A stretch of 64,000 nt of DNA from Asterochloris sp. CNOR1 (GCA_963969365.1 OZ017746.1:4278001-4342000); one strand, 5' to 3'; numbered from the stretch's first letter, positions 11,872 through 25,400 are shown. Program-made: numbers and translations. Notes: a model not told the origin generated them from the sequence alone.

Positions 11872-12253
11872 TTGCCGCTTGCCTCGCCTATCACCCCTGG
11901 CTGAGTCTACCAGTTGTATCAGTGTCATATTTGATGATATTGTACAGGGTACTGGGATCGTCCTGAGCCTTATTCAGTTCACTACTCACCAGGTAGTTGT
12001 GAACTGCACTTGAGGGCTGGCGTTTAAATGATGCCAGTATTCAAGCTGTGCTTCACCTCTGTTTGGAGCGCCTTTCTTGTTGCTGATGACCTTACCTTTC
12101 TTCCCCGCAAGCCTTACCGAACCGTTATGGCTGGGATCCCTGATGTCTTGTTGCTGGCCCAGGGAACACCATAATCATAGGAGGCATGTATTTAGTGAAA
12201 GAGTGAGTGCTGGAGTTGACACCTGCAGGTGTAGCCTCGTCAGTAGCTCAAGG
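11872..12253. other. Intergenic stretch between SEN34 and the ankyrin-type gene
   Basis: No supported exon. An open frame beginning at 12077 runs into the ankyrin-type gene but has no repeat-like sequence before about 12295, so the 5' part may be leader or a missed exon. Confidence 0.4.
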
Positions 12254-13007
12254 ATGGGACCCCAATTTCGTATGCTTCATGAGTGCTCTTGCAGGTGCAG
12301 TGACGCCGCGAGTGCAGGGGATCTGAAGTTCCTGCAGTCGAGGAATCACCCTCTTGATCGATCTCTGTGTATCCTGATCGGATATTACGCAGCCGGAGGA
12401 GGCCACCTGGCAGTGCTTCAGTGGTTACGCCTCCAGAGCCCTGCTCTAGACACTAGAGGCCAGCATATATGCAGACAGGCAGCAGCAGGAGGCCACCTGG
12501 TTGTGCTCCGGTGGGCACGGGGGCAGGGCTGTGCATGGGACTCAAGCACGTGCGGCTGCAGCCGGAGGAGGCCACCTGGCAGTGCTGCAGTTCGCCCGTC
12601 AGAACGGCTGTGAATGGGGTCCAAATGTCTGCAGTGCAGCTGCTAGACATGGCAACCTCAGCATTCTGAAGTGGCTGCGCCAACATGGGTGCCCATGGGA
12701 TGGCCGCACGAGTTGTGGGGCAGCTACTTACAACCACCTTGAAGTTTTTAAGTGGATATGTCAGCAGCAACCTGCATGCCCTTGGTGGTCGCACGGAAAC
12801 ATAGAGACATTGGAGGGGCACAACATCCGCCCCAGTGTGCTTGTATTCCTTCGGCAGCAGCAAGCGCCCTTGAGTGCCAGCCTCCTTGCGCAGGCCCGTG
12901 CTGCTGCAACAAAAATGACGTTTGCAGTTCTTGCACTCCAAGCAGCTCTCCCTAACAGGACCCCCCACGAAGTTGTGCTAAACATTGTGAGTTTGGCAAT
13001 GTCCTAG
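12254..13007 (+). pseudogene. Ankyrin-type repeat protein with a reading-frame break
   Basis: The frame shows the algal/protist ankyrin variant in which each unit reads GGHLAVLQWLR...GCPWD...CAAAA. Units are visible at GGGHLAVLQWLRLQ, GGHLVVLRWARGQGCAWD, GGGHLAVLQFARQNGCEW, HGNLSILKWLRQHGCPWD and NHLEVFKWICQQQ. The frame changes between the second and third of these, near 12549-12556, where the repeat consensus continues one frame over. As read this truncates the protein to the first repeats. A recent pseudogene, a sequencing error or a tiny unseen intron are all possible. The C-terminal ~50 residues look helical. The start is uncertain; Met at 12254 is the last in frame before the repeats. 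Such proteins usually act as protein-binding scaffolds, and no specific partner is indicated. Confidence 0.6.
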
Positions 13008-14567
13008 ACATGCTCTTCTTGCTTGAGCAGACTTTCAGGACTTCAGTAAATTGCATTTGGCTTCGTCAGCAAAATTGAGAAACGCTGTTCAAAATGCATT
13101 TCACTGAATGGAAGCCCTTGATGAATGCTCCACAGACAGAGCTGGGAGGCACACAAGAATCTCAGGACTTGGGCAACCAGAGTGAGGCGTTACAGAGTGC
13201 TACATGGGCAGGTTTGGCGTCTCATTCAGCAAGCTGGGCTGTGATGGTCACTGCCACGGCTGAGTATGGGCTGATGATCTCCAGAAGCTTGATCTAGGAG
13301 TCAAGACACTAGCGCCAATGATGCACATCATGGTCAACCCTGTACAGGTCACAGAGCGGCACCATGAGAAGTGCTCATGGGACACTGTCTGACAGACGTT
13401 TTGCCAGCCTAATGCTGCCTGCTCTAGCAGCAGGTAGCTGAGGTGGCTGTGGCACACTCCAGTGTCCTGGAGCAGGGACGCTCCGCAGCGCATGACATGC
13501 CAGCAGGGGCGCGGTTTTTGCATGCACCTGGACATGCATGCAGTTGATATCCTGACTGGCCACGCAAGCCCGGCAGCACATGGAACGCCAGCAGGGGCGT
13601 GGTCGCTGCATGCACCTGGACATGCATGCAGCTGATGTCCTGACCCAGCAAAATACCGAGGAAAGGTGTTGATGGTGCACGCACCTGGACGTCCTGATAC
13701 ACCGGGCGGCAGAGGAATCCTGTTGGTGGTGGATGCACCTGGACATGCATGCAGATGACTTACTGGGCAACTGCGGAAAGCCCTTTTGCAGGAGCCAGAG
13801 CTCAGCAGACAGGTCCTGGGACGCCAAAAGTGCACTCTGCACCCATGATCAGGAGGCTGTGAACAGCTAGCTGCTGCAGTCTGCTTGTGCGCAAGGGCCT
13901 CCACCCCCTCCAAGGCACAGAGGCATCCCAGCCAGGTGCAAACTTGTGGTGTCTTGCATCTCCTACCTGCTGGTCCTCAAGCCTTGCCTGCAGACTGGTA
14001 GGGCAGCTTTAGCCGGTTATTGAACTTGGTTCTGCATCCATGTTGAATGAAGACAAGCATCAAAGAGAAACAGAAAAGCTGCTGGGGTCTGCCAGGACAA
14101 TTCCTTGCCAGCTGATGCATAGCAGGAGAACCTCTGGAGAGGCCACTTACACAGTACCATTCAAATTGCTGATAGGGTACTCAGCTGGGAATAATTGCAA
14201 TGTGCAGAACAAGTCAATTTTCAGGCACATCGTCAGTGACATTGCTGTCTGGTGGGTGGAATCCACCGCCTGCAGCCGAAACCAAAAAGCTCAGGTTGAG
14301 GCTGAAGTGCATGCTCAGATTGTTGCTGTCTGGGCTTTGGCTTACCATGTGAGACTGGTAGGGTGTGAGAAGGGTCTGAGAGCGAATTGAGGACAGGATC
14401 TTGCTGGGCATTGTTATCTGCAGCAACATTCAGACAGTCACACATGCAGCCCCAGAAGAGGCAGGGCAAGCAGAAATTGTTGTGCCATTCTGAAGACCTC
14501 ATGCCAAGCAGGCATGGTGGGTGTTCATGGGAAGCCTTCACAGGCTGTCCAGCTACGCTCGTGCATG
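13008..14567. other. Region without a supported gene, containing a degenerate repeat
   Basis: No exon chain was found. The minus-strand open frame 13913-13248 is produced by the repeat at 13495-13760 and shows no family resemblance. Plus- and minus-strand frames from 14040 to 14567 are also unrecognised. Confidence 0.45.
13495..13760. repeat. Degenerate tandem repeat built on atgcacctggacatgcatgc
   Basis: Copies of the core begin at about 13521, 13609, 13678 (degenerate) and 13732. The first two are embedded in longer similar blocks (gcaggggcgyggtyg... upstream, ctgatatcctgac-like downstream) spaced 88 bp apart. The third and fourth are shorter. Confidence 0.7.
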
Positions 14568-16173
14568 TCAAACAGAGGGCAGCAGCACAAGCGCTGCAGA
14601 ACGGCGGAGAATCAGGCATGGGGCAGAGCTGCTCAGCCTCTCACCCTCGGCACAGTCCTGGCAGATTGTGCTGTTGCCTGCGGACTGCGCCAGTCCTGCT
14701 GGCGGCCCAAACCGTCTGTGACAGCTGCTACAGGCATCATTCCCCGGCTGCGTGCTTTGGAGTCCAGAGCTGGCCACTTGGCGAGAATTTTCTGGCCGCA
14801 TCATACGAAGAGGCAGAGCTGCAGAGGGAGAGGCACAGCTTTGTTTGGGAGGGCGGGCTGCAGAAGGAGGGACACAGCTTCATCTGAATGTGCAGATGCT
14901 CTCGGGCTGCAGGGCACATCGAGGCCCTGAAGTGCAGCTGGGCGCGCGGTGATTCTCTGGGCAAACCCTAGCACCGCAAGGAGCGCAGTCTGCACGAGCA
15001 GGGTCGCTGTCTCACCCACTGTGAGGACTTGGTAGCTCCTGTACGCGTGCTCCTTCCCACTCCATGGAAGGTACAAGCAGTGATCTGCAATGCACGCTGA
15101 GACGTGTGTGACCAAACACCTGTGCGGTGCAGTGCCAGTGCCGACACAACAGTTGCGCGGACCAGTGCAAGAGCCATTGCAACTTCATGAGCAGCGGCGC
15201 AGATGCCCCTCTGCACAGTTCATTGCCTTAGCCACTGGAGTGGACAAGCCCTTAAGGAAGCATAGCCTGCATTACTCACGCCAGGGGACCACTTTGCCGG
15301 ACATGTAGGTGCCATGGTGCTCTGCCCGCCCCACGAACTCCTGTTCCCCCGGGCGGTCAGGAGATGGGCACCCCACTGCATGTGCTGGCACTGCGCCGTC
15401 TGCAGCATCCACCCAGATGGGCATCTGCAGCAGACAGGACAGTGCAGCTGAGAGGTAGCTGCTCTCAGCTGCAGCCGCCATGTGATGGGCAGGCACTATC
15501 TCCTAAAGATTGTGCCCGAATTCCTGCCTGCACCACGTGGCACCACTTTGGCAGCTTATTGGCACCTGCCCACCTAGCAGAGCGCTGTCTCAGTGCCCTC
15601 TCAGCTTGCCACCACAAAGGAAACTTGCATACGGCTTAAGCAGTTTGTCTTATCTTAACAAAAAAGTGCTTTCCTTGCTTGTGCTCATCTTTGGTGCTAG
15701 TGCAACAGCTCAGTGCATGCTGACCTGGTCGCCAGAGAGAACCAGCAGCTCCCCTGAGGTGTACTGATGCTCCTTCCCACCATAGCTGGCAGCAACCCTG
15801 CCCGCGCTGGCCCTCACCTGTGCATTCAGTCAGCAATTAGCATCAGATGAGGTGTTTATCCCAAGGACGCCGCCGCAATGCAATCTTGAAAGGGGACCAC
15901 TTCCGCCTTGCATATGGCAAGCGTCAGCGGGCTTGCCTTGCCCAACAGCCAGCCTTTCTTGTGCTTCACCCTGCCCACATAGACTGGCTTCCCATCCTCA
16001 TCTGCAGCATGGCATCTGGGGCCTCGGACTTCATCTCTGTGCACACATAGCAGCTGGTAGAGTAGCCAGCTGGCTCCCTCACCCCCGGCAAGCACTGCCC
16101 TTTCAGATACTGTGGTGTCTCCTGCTCTAAAGGGGTCCCACTGCAAGGAGTCCTGGACTGTGCTGAACTGCAT
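14568..16173 (-). CDS. DM9-repeat (DUF3421) protein with a C-terminal Cys-pair motif
   Basis: Exons: 16173-16083, 16001-15937, 15817-15725, 15424-15280, 15084-15016, 14818-14568; 714 bases, 237 aa, all phases compatible. Intron 2 has a GC donor. Two DM9 units are visible. In the first, WDPFRAGDTT leads to DEDGKPVYVGRVKHKKGWLL and then AASYGGKEHQYTSGELLVL. In the second, PIWVDAADGAVPAHAVG leads to EFVGRAEHHGTYMSGKVVPW and then LPWSGKEHAYRSYQVL. The alternating 'YVGR-H--G---GK' and 'YGGKEH---YEVL' signatures are those of DM9. DM9 proteins are often carbohydrate-binding (mannose-specific lectins in animals); a lectin-like role here is inference. The last exon, with CSSC and CQDC pairs resembling a small zinc-binding site, is less certain than the rest. 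A stop lies in frame just upstream of Met 16173. Divergent from Lon. Confidence 0.8.
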
Positions 16174-16438
16174 GTCCAGTCAGCAAGCCTTGTTTGCAGC
16201 AGGGGGTTAAGCTCCTGGTTGGACAAGACCCAGAGCTGTCAAAACTGACGAGGAGGGTGACAGCCAAAACTCAACATGCAAATCATCTCAGTTTCCAATA
16301 GCGGGCACTCGAGTTGTTCACTAAGTCCAGATCACCATAATTGGTTGGGCCTGCAAGTCTGATGCGCTCTCATACAAAGTTCCTGTCGCAGAGATGAAGG
16401 TGCAATGCAGATCGACCTCCAATAGTCAGGCCTAAGTT
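16174..16438. promoter_or_regulatory. Candidate bidirectional promoter between the DM9 gene and LON
   Basis: 265 bp separate the two start codons in head-to-head orientation. No TATA box or other known motif was recognised; the role is inferred from position. Confidence 0.5.
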
Positions 16439-19400
16439 TTGGACATAAAACCAGCAGCCATGCTTGGGCCACGGCTGTGGCTGGCAGCCAGACAGAGCCA
16501 GGCCAGCCTGACTGGCAAGGGGCGCCATAACGTGCTGTCTCTCAGAACATTTGCAGACAAAGGAGATGGAGGTGATGGAGAGCGCAATGCGCCCTCCATC
16601 CTTGGACGTCTCCTGCGGGGGTAGGCCAGTCAATCAACAGTGCCTCTGTTTATGACACAAGATCCTGACATGTCTACAGCGTTCTCCTATGCCTGACCAT
16701 GGCAATGTGCACTTGCACAGGACTCTGCAGCACAAAAGCCCAGTCTGCATGTGGCACTACTGTGCTGTGGAATGCACAGGTCTGCCCCCTGAGAGATCGC
16801 TTGCATCTCTGCTGCAGCGTAGGGGTTGGGGAAGCAGAGAAGGAGACATCATCGGCAGCAGCAGGCGTCCTTGTGCCGTCCAGCCCTGAGGCTCGCTATA
16901 GAGAGGTGCAGACATCTCCTGCAGCACATCGTAATTTTTGACAATGAGAACGGCCCAAGATGTGAAGCTGCTTTGGTAGCTGATGTCAGCTGCTGCCAGC
17001 AGGTCATGGCTTGCTGTTGTGTTGTCCCTGCCGGCCATGGCGGCTTGCTGCTGCACCGTTTGTGCTGCGTCTGGCCACATCACGCTGCGTCCTGGCATGG
17101 AGTGGTGCCCGCCATCCCACTCTGCATGCAGCATCACAGCTGGCTGAGCTGACTGCTGAGGGGCTGGGCCGCAGCTGCGAAAGCTGGGGCGATATCACCC
17201 CCACCCAACTGGCCTGATCGTTCTGCAGGTGTTTGCTGTTGCCATGCCCAGGCGGCCACTGTTCCCAGGTACCACATTTCCCGTCAGCATTAGGGACGCC
17301 AAGCTTATTGAGGAGATCGAGCAGATACAGCGCAGCGGGTGAGATGCTGCTGCATTGAGCGGCATTTGCGCAATCCCTGCTGCAGCTGGTTGCTCCTTCG
17401 GCATGGCGGCCTCTGCAGCCCGTGCAATGGCGGCTCCTGAGCGCTGTCAGCAAGCCTTGCTCCACCTGTTCAGAGTCCTCAAATCTGGGCACTGTGCTAC
17501 TTAGAATCCTGGCAGCAGCATGACATGCCTGACTGCAGGGGCCAAGCCCACGTTGGCGCTTTCCTGCGAATCCCTGCCTCTGAGGAGGCTGATGCGTCAG
17601 ACCGTGCGGAGGCAGCGGCAGCTGATGCCGCTGCAGCGCAAGCTGCAGCAGACAGGGGGTCTGGCAATGACTCAGAAGGTGGTTGGGCACTCCTGCTGCA
17701 GACAGGCCTGCTTGTAGTCCAGGCCATGGGGTCTCCTGTTCTGCACACGTCTTTGCACTTGGGCAGGCACCCATGTGAGTCCCACCGCAAAGACAAGATG
17801 TTTGACTGGACAGCTGCACAGGGCAGTTCAATTGTTCTGCTCCTGTGCATCTGCCCGGTGCAAGCCGTCACTGGCGCAGGCACAGGCCTGCTGAGTCCCT
17901 CCCCTCAGCTCAGCAACAGCTGATGGGCTGCCTGCAGCAGACTAGCTAGTGCACAGCTGCTGCCAAGCCGCCTCAGATGGTTGACATGTGTGTGCAGTGA
18001 AAGGCAATATCCCACGTCAAACTCTGCGCTATTTGCTGCAGAGGAGCCGGAACACCGCCGAAGCCAGCCTGCAGATGAGACCGCAACGGCCTCCACCAGC
18101 GGGCAGGACGGGAAGGCGGGTGCAGGGGAGGGCAAGGAGCAGCAGAAGCCTGAGGAGCAGCTTGCAGACCACGAGCTGCACCAGATAGGCACCTTTGCGC
18201 AGGTCAGCGCAGTGCCATCTGGAGCCGTCGTTTTGCCTGCGATGGCTGCCGGTGCTCCTCTTGAGATGCCCTCAGTGGACTTTGAGCTGACACCTCAAGA
18301 GGGGTGCTAGGACGAGGCAGCTGGCAGTCAGCCCCTGCCGTCTGCTCATCATGCTCCATACAATCGTGGTTTGGCTGTGTCTGCAGGTGGTCGTCATGGC
18401 GCCGCATGCTGGCGGGGCCCAGCTGCTGCTGAGAGGCCACCGCAGGCTCAAACGCACCCACACGGTGAGTCTATGTCCTCGCCCTGCCCAGCTACACCTG
18501 CGTTAGGCACAGCTGGCATGCGAGCTTCTCCGCAGTTAGGACTGTTCTGCTGACCCCATCTGGACACCTCAGAGGCTGCAGAGGGGTCTCCAGAGGCACC
18601 CTGCAGACTCTTCTGTTGTTCCTTGGCCCTGTCCACGCCCCTGCCAGCTTCTCTGCAGTGGGGTTTGCCTCAAGTGCAGGGTCGAACCTGTGTCACACAA
18701 GACCTGTGCAGGTTGCAGAAGGTTTCCACCTCCCTGCAAGCCTCCTTACCTCCTTGTCCCTTAAAAACGGGAAAGGGCTGGGTCTCCCTAGATGCGCCAG
18801 GGGTGGGCACTGATCACCCCTTCATTGTGCCTGTAGGTGGACCCCTCACCCCTGAAAGTGGCCGTGCAGCACCTCAAAGATGAGCCTTATGACTCAGACG
18901 ATGATGTGCTGAAGGCAACAGTCATGGAGATTGTGCAGACAATGAAGGAGCTGGTGGCGCAGAACCCCCTGTACAGAGAGCAGATGCAGGCAAGCAAGGG
19001 CTGCGCGCTGCTGCCTGCCTGTCAGTGAGTCCTGGGGCTAAGAGAAGCAGGCTGCCTACCGGCCCTTTCAGGGTTTTACCAAGCAGTCTTGTGGCCCCAG
19101 CAAGACACAACTTGGGTTCGCGGGCCGCCATGCCTGAGCCTCCACCATAATAGGACTTCAGGGTGCGCTCAAGCAAAAGATTGCTGACCTCACCCCATCA
19201 CTGCCCTGCAGGTGTATGCTCAATTCGGTACAGACTTCCATGACCCCAGCCAGCTGTCAGACATCGCGGCCTGCCTGACGAGCGCCAAGGCCAGCACCCT
19301 GCAGGACGTGCTGGAGCAGCTGAACATAAGGGACAGGTGAGCGCTGCTGCCCATGGCGTGCTCCTGCACCAGCATGCCCGCATGACTAGAGCCATGTTGC

Positions 19401-22400
19401 TAGGTGGAGTCACTCATCGACTGGCAGGAGTTTGCGCAGTCCAAGGGGTAAGCTTGACATGCTTATGCGCCAGGCCCACTTGCAGGCCCTTGCGCAGTTC
19501 AAAGGGCATGCTTGACATACTTCAGCCCCGGGCGCACCTACTGGCCATCAGTGGCATGAGTGCCTGCTCACTCACATGCAAAAGCCACTAGTGGCCTGCC
19601 ATGCCAGCTGGTCACCGTATCACAATTCAGCAGGCAGGTGCATCTCTGGGCTGAGCTTCTTTCACAGCAAGCTGTGTGCATGTTGCACGCCTCTCCCTGC
19701 GGCTGTGCAGGCCGTTCAAAGCTGTGCAGCCGCCATGCTTGCTCACTGAGTAGCCTCACTGCAGTGCCTCATCATCAAGTTGGCGCTGCCTTGTAAGCAT
19801 CTGCCCTTCCATCCCTGTGCAGGGCGTCCATGGTTCTGGAGCTCCTCAAGAAGGAGCTGGAGCTGTGCAAGCTGCAGGCTGACATCGGAAAGCGCGTGGA
19901 GCAGAAGATCAGCGCCGATCAGCGTCGCTACTTCCTGATGGAGCAGCTGCGCAGCATCAAGAAGGAGCTTGGGATGGAGAAGGATGACAAGAGCGCGCTG
20001 GTTCAAAAGTGAGCTTTAGAGGTCAGCCTGCCTTAGACTGTGATGGGTGCAGTTACACCTAGGCCGGGGGTGGAAGTGAGACAGACAACAGGGACCAGAG
20101 GCTGCAGGAGATGTGTGCGCAGGGTTTTTAGGTGACTGGCGTTGCAAGCTGGGGTCTCAGGTGACTCGCAACCGGGATCAGAGGCTGTCAGGAGATATAT
20201 GCGCAGGGGTTTCCCATGCCTGGCATTGGATGCTGTGGTTTGGGATGAGTGGCAGTCCTGACCGGAGGCTGCAGGCGATGTGTGCGCAGGAGTTTCAGGC
20301 AAGACTAGCATCAAGAGCTGGGGTGTCGGGTGACTGGCAACTGGGTTCGGAGGCTGGAGGAGATGTGCCGTCCATTTCGTCGCCTCCCACAATTCTGCAG
20401 CTTCCCTCAAGATGGTCCCTGGGCCACCTCAAGTCCCTTTCCTGCTGCTGTCGCAGGTTCCGGGAGCGCATCGAGCCCGTGCGCTCCCACGTCCCCCCAG
20501 CCGCCCTGAAGGTCATCGATGAGGAGCTCGACAAGCTCCAGGGGCTCGAGCAGGCCAGCAGCGAGTTCAACGTGACGCGCAACTACCTGGACTGGCTCAC
20601 CCAGATGCCCTGGGGGAAGCACACCCAGGAGCGGCTGGAGATCGAGCATGCGCAGCAGGTGGGGCAGGCAGGCAGGCTACGACGGTCTGGTCTGCAGAGG
20701 GCTCCTGTACCTCAGGCATGCAGGCTGCCATGGTCTGCACAGGGCGTCTGTGCAGCAAGCGTGTGCAGCAAGGCGTGGACAGGTTTCTTTGCATGTTGGG
20801 TAAAGCACACTCAGGGGATTGAGCACGCCGAGCACTCTGCTCCACTGCCACTACACACATCGCCAACGCAGCCCAGCAAAAAGTGTCAAATGAGTGGTGG
20901 TGCCAAGCAGCTGCTTCAGGCATTCCTCTTGACTCCCTGCTCGACGAAGTGTAGATTCTAACTAAGTGCTACCTGGTCACCATTGCAGCCCAGTGCTACG
21001 GCACTGCTCGCACTCTGAGAGCCACCGATTGTTAGCTCTGCAATTGCTGCAGGTGCTTGATGAGGACCACTATGGCCTGAGTGACGTCAAGGACCGCATC
21101 TTGGAGTTCATTGCTGTGGGCAACCTGCGGGGGAGTACCCAGGGCAAGATCCTGTGCCTGGTTGGGCCCCCTGGGGTTGGGAAGACTAGCATTGGCAAGA
21201 GCGTCGCCCGTGCGCTGGATAGGAAGTACTACCGCTTCAGTGTGGGGGGCCTGAGCGACGTGGCAGAGATCAAAGGTGTGGGGCTGAGCTTCAGCTATGG
21301 TATTGGGACTGCTGCAAGGCTGGGGACCTTCAGTGGCTGTCAGCTCTCAGGATTCAGTGTCAGCCAGGCCATGCATCTCAACCAGGGCCCACAGCCTGTG
21401 CTACCAGGATCTTCAGCAGCATGTCACCCCAGTGGCCTCTGCATGCAACTTGTATGCACCATGACAGTCGTTTTGGCGAACTGGGTCTGTCAAGCAATCT
21501 GCTGCTGGCTGAGCATCACGCACTAGCACATCATATACACTCTGTATGGCTCAATGATGAGTCGAGGGCACCAGCGTTCAGCACCCTGCTTGTGCAAGTC
21601 ACGGGCAAACATCTGTTGGGGCCCTTCCTGCAAACATTGGCTTAGTGCTCAAGACACTACCAAGCTCTGATTAGCTCTGTTCTGCAGGCCACAGGCAAAG
21701 CTCATGGCAGTTCTGCAGAACATTTTTGTGCCGGACAACATCAAAGCTCCAGGGCTCTACGTTGTTGAAAGCTACAGGCAAAAGCATGGAAGCCAGTACC
21801 TGCGCAGGATGACTCAGTGCTGTAGATGACCAAACCTGTAGCGCCCTGCTTCCTGCAGGTCACCGGCGAACGTATGTGGGAGCCATGCCCGGCAAAATGG
21901 CGCAGTGCCTGAAGACAACAGGCACAGCCAACCCCCTGGTCCTCATTGACGAGATAGACAAGCTGGGCAGAGGTGATTCTGTGGTTTGTTCAGATGTTGT
22001 TCTGGTTGAGGTGACTTGCTGCATAACGCTGTGCGTAAGCAAGAAGAGCGGCCACGCAGACGGGTGTGGCATGGCCTGCCTGGACTGCCGCTCCTGTCGT
22101 CTGCTGGTGCTGTGTGCAGAGGCTGCTGCATGGCTGCCACTGATCTTGCTGAAGCTCCTAGACTGAGTGTGCTCCAAGCTACCAAGGGGGCTATGCAAGC
22201 AGCCAATTGAGCCCATGCTGCCTGCACTGCAGGCTACCAAGGGGACCCTGCCAGCGCATTGCTGGAGCTGCTAGACCCTGAGCAGAACGGCGGCTTTGTA
22301 GACCACTACTTGGACGTGCCCATAGACCTCAGCAAGGTGAACGGGCCTGGGTTCTGTGCATGCATCTCCTGTAGCTCTTCTTGTGGATGCCAAGCCTGTC

Positions 22401-25400
22401 GGTCATAGGTATCAAGCACGCATGAAAGCAGCCCCAGGATCGCCAATTCTTTGGCTTCCACCGTCTCTGCCACACATGCGTGCCCCCCAACACATCAGCA
22501 AACAGCACTGCCACGCAGGCAAGCAGCTGTGATGTAGGCAACCTCACAGGCTGATCTCCTGGCTCCTTGCCCTTGCAGGTGCTGTTCATGTGCACAGCCA
22601 ATGTGCTGGATACCATCCCAGGGCCATTGCTGGACCGTATGGAGGTGAGTGCTGTCTCATGTGTAGGTTGCTGTGCAAAGTCTGCAGTTGATGATGGTCT
22701 GTGTGTCACTCTCAGGCGGTTGGCAGCCTGGGGCTGAGCACCTGCGTGATGGCACCAGCTGTATTTTTGTGACGGGCCTGGCTGCTTAAAAGTGCTGACG
22801 CTGCTCGTCAATGGTGGGGCCGCCACCACAGACAATTGCATATTGACATCATCTTCCCCAACTGCGACTAGCGTGTGACCCAACTCAAACCGCAAAGCTC
22901 TACTGGAGTCTGCCTGCGAAGAGAAGTTTCTCAGAATGCTGCGCTTGTCCTGCTGTACCACATCAAGAGAACTTTCGTAGCCTCAACGCCTGCCCTCTGG
23001 ATACCTCTGCAGTGACATGTCGGGAGGCTTGCACAGCCACCCTGATGGCTTGAGCACCCGCCTGCCTGTGGGTTGCTCACAGCTCCCGCGGCGCTTTTCC
23101 CCAGCGGACTTTGCAGATGATGAGCGCACCATAGGGTTGCAGCACATTCTTTCACTGCAGGACCAGTCCACGGCCCACCCTGCAGGTTCCTGTTGCAGGT
23201 TGTTGGCTCAAGACATGCTCGGCGGCGCCATCATGCAGTTATACATTGTCAGAAATTCTTGCGACCACCTGCCTTCTTGGGGCGCTCCCCAGCCCCCTGC
23301 ACTGCATGCTTAGCGTACAACAATAAGAGGTTTTGCCGCTTCCTGCAGAGTAATGTTCAAGGACATCAGCTTTAAGCATGCTCAGCAGCAGCGCTGCATG
23401 GAGGTCACTGTGTCTGTACACCTGCCTGCAGGTCATCCGCATTTCGGGCTACATTGCAAGCGAGAAGGTCAACATTGCTCGCCAGTATCTGGAGCCTCAG
23501 GCGCGCCAGGCCACAGGAGTCCCCGCTGAGGCCGTCACTATCACTGACCCTGCCATGAAGACGCTCATCAGCGAGTATGCCAGGTGGGGCCCTGCCTCTA
23601 GTTGTTGTGACATGACTCCCATTCAGAATCCTGGACACAACTGAAATTTTCGAGCATGCGAGCGCCACTTTGAACACCTGCTGGACTGCTCCAGCAGAGC
23701 GGGTGGCTGCCGCCGCCTGCAAGGAGGCTGGGGCTTGACAATTTGGAAGGAGCTGCTGGAGACAGCATGCAGTGGCAATCCAACACGGCCATGAATTGCG
23801 TCTGTCTTAGGCAGGGAACGCAGGGGCAAGCACCTCAGCACCACTGCCATGTGGCCCCACACTCTGAGTGCTGTGCACACCAGCCTGACATGCACCTTTG
23901 TGCACGCAGGGAAGCAGGCGTCAGGAATCTGAAGAAGCTGCTAGAGAAGGCGTACCGCAAGGTGGCCCTCAAGCTGGTCAAGCAGGGCCTGCAGGGGCCA
24001 CAGGTGGCAGCAGCCACTGAGGGCGGCGAGCAGCAGGCACAGCCGGGGGAGACTGTGCTTGATGGGCCTCAGCCGTCGCCGCCTGAGGCTGGGCAGCCAC
24101 CACCCAGTGAGCACTGATTGTGGCCATTTCAGGCATGAGGTTGCTGATCTCTCAACATGCAGGCTGTGGCCTTGGGCAGGGTTCTGATGAGCCTAAGCCG
24201 GCGCCCCTGTGGCTGGGCAGCCTCCAGTCAGAGACTATTGCCTGGCTGGCTGTGCTCATGGCATTGGAGGTGGCCACTCGGCTCCTGGCACAGCAATGTG
24301 GCGACCCACGCATGGCAGTGGCCCAACTGCACATGGTGTGTCGAGCCGATCCTCAGTCAGCTGTGGGCTGCCGACCCTGTCAGCTGTTGACACCTCCCTG
24401 CAAGTGCCAGATGCGCAGGGTCAGCACCACACAGAAACTGTGCCCAGGCCCCCACCTGGAACAAGGAGTAAAATCCCTTGCAGGCAACAAGCCCGAGGAC
24501 GTGCACGCCGCGACTGGTGGCGGCAGCCAGGGCCCGCGCATGGCCGACCCCTCGCAGCCCATCCCCCACGTGGACATCGAGGAGGGCGCCCTGAAGGACT
24601 ATGTGGGGCAGCCCCCCTTCACCAGCGACCGCATCTACGACGTGACCCCCGTGGGGGTGGTCATGGGCCTGGCGTGGACTGCCATGGGGGGAAACAGCCT
24701 GTACATTGAGGCTGCCAGTGTGGAGGAGGGGGACGGCAAGGGAGGACTGCGCACCACGGGTAGGCGGGGCTAGACTACATGCTCGTGGTGGCCCTCAGTG
24801 TATGTGAGTAAAGCAAGGCTACCTGCATGAAGGTGGGGAATGGCAGTGTGGGGATGTCAAGGTGTGTTAATCACCACAGGTGGGGCCTGTTGCTAGATTT
24901 GTTTAGGGGACTATAGGCTGGGGGATGCTCTGGGGGCCGGGGGCTGATGGGCTCTTGCCACAACCTCGTGCACACCCTGCAGTCCTGGTGGTGCTCAGCT
25001 GCACAGCTTGCAGTGGCCATGTGCTGCCGTCCAATCTCAGTCATGATAGACTCGAGCAGGCACACCATCTTGCAGTGAACTGAAAGGCGTGGAGTGCTTT
25101 AGGTCTGTCAGGCTGTGTCCCTGCTTGGCTATCTAGCACTCAGTCCTCTGGAGTGACCAGTCACCTAGCACCTCTTGACTTCATTGCTTTCCTGCATCAT
25201 GAAGGAGAGTGCCGCTGCAGCATCCATCTTCCCAGCACAGCCCAGCAGGCAATGACCCTTCATTCAGCCACACAATACAGCTGTGCTGCATGCTGCACAT
25301 GGGCAGACGCTGATCTGAGGAATGCCACTATCAGCGGCTGTGAGTTGCAGGCAGATGCTTTTTCTGTGCTGGACTATGACATGTTTTTGTGACTCAGCAT

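Noticed and set aside
13248-13913. 221-residue minus-strand open frame
   Set aside because: It is generated by the degenerate repeat at 13495-13760 (recurrent LHACPGAC-like peptides) and shows no domain or exon structure.
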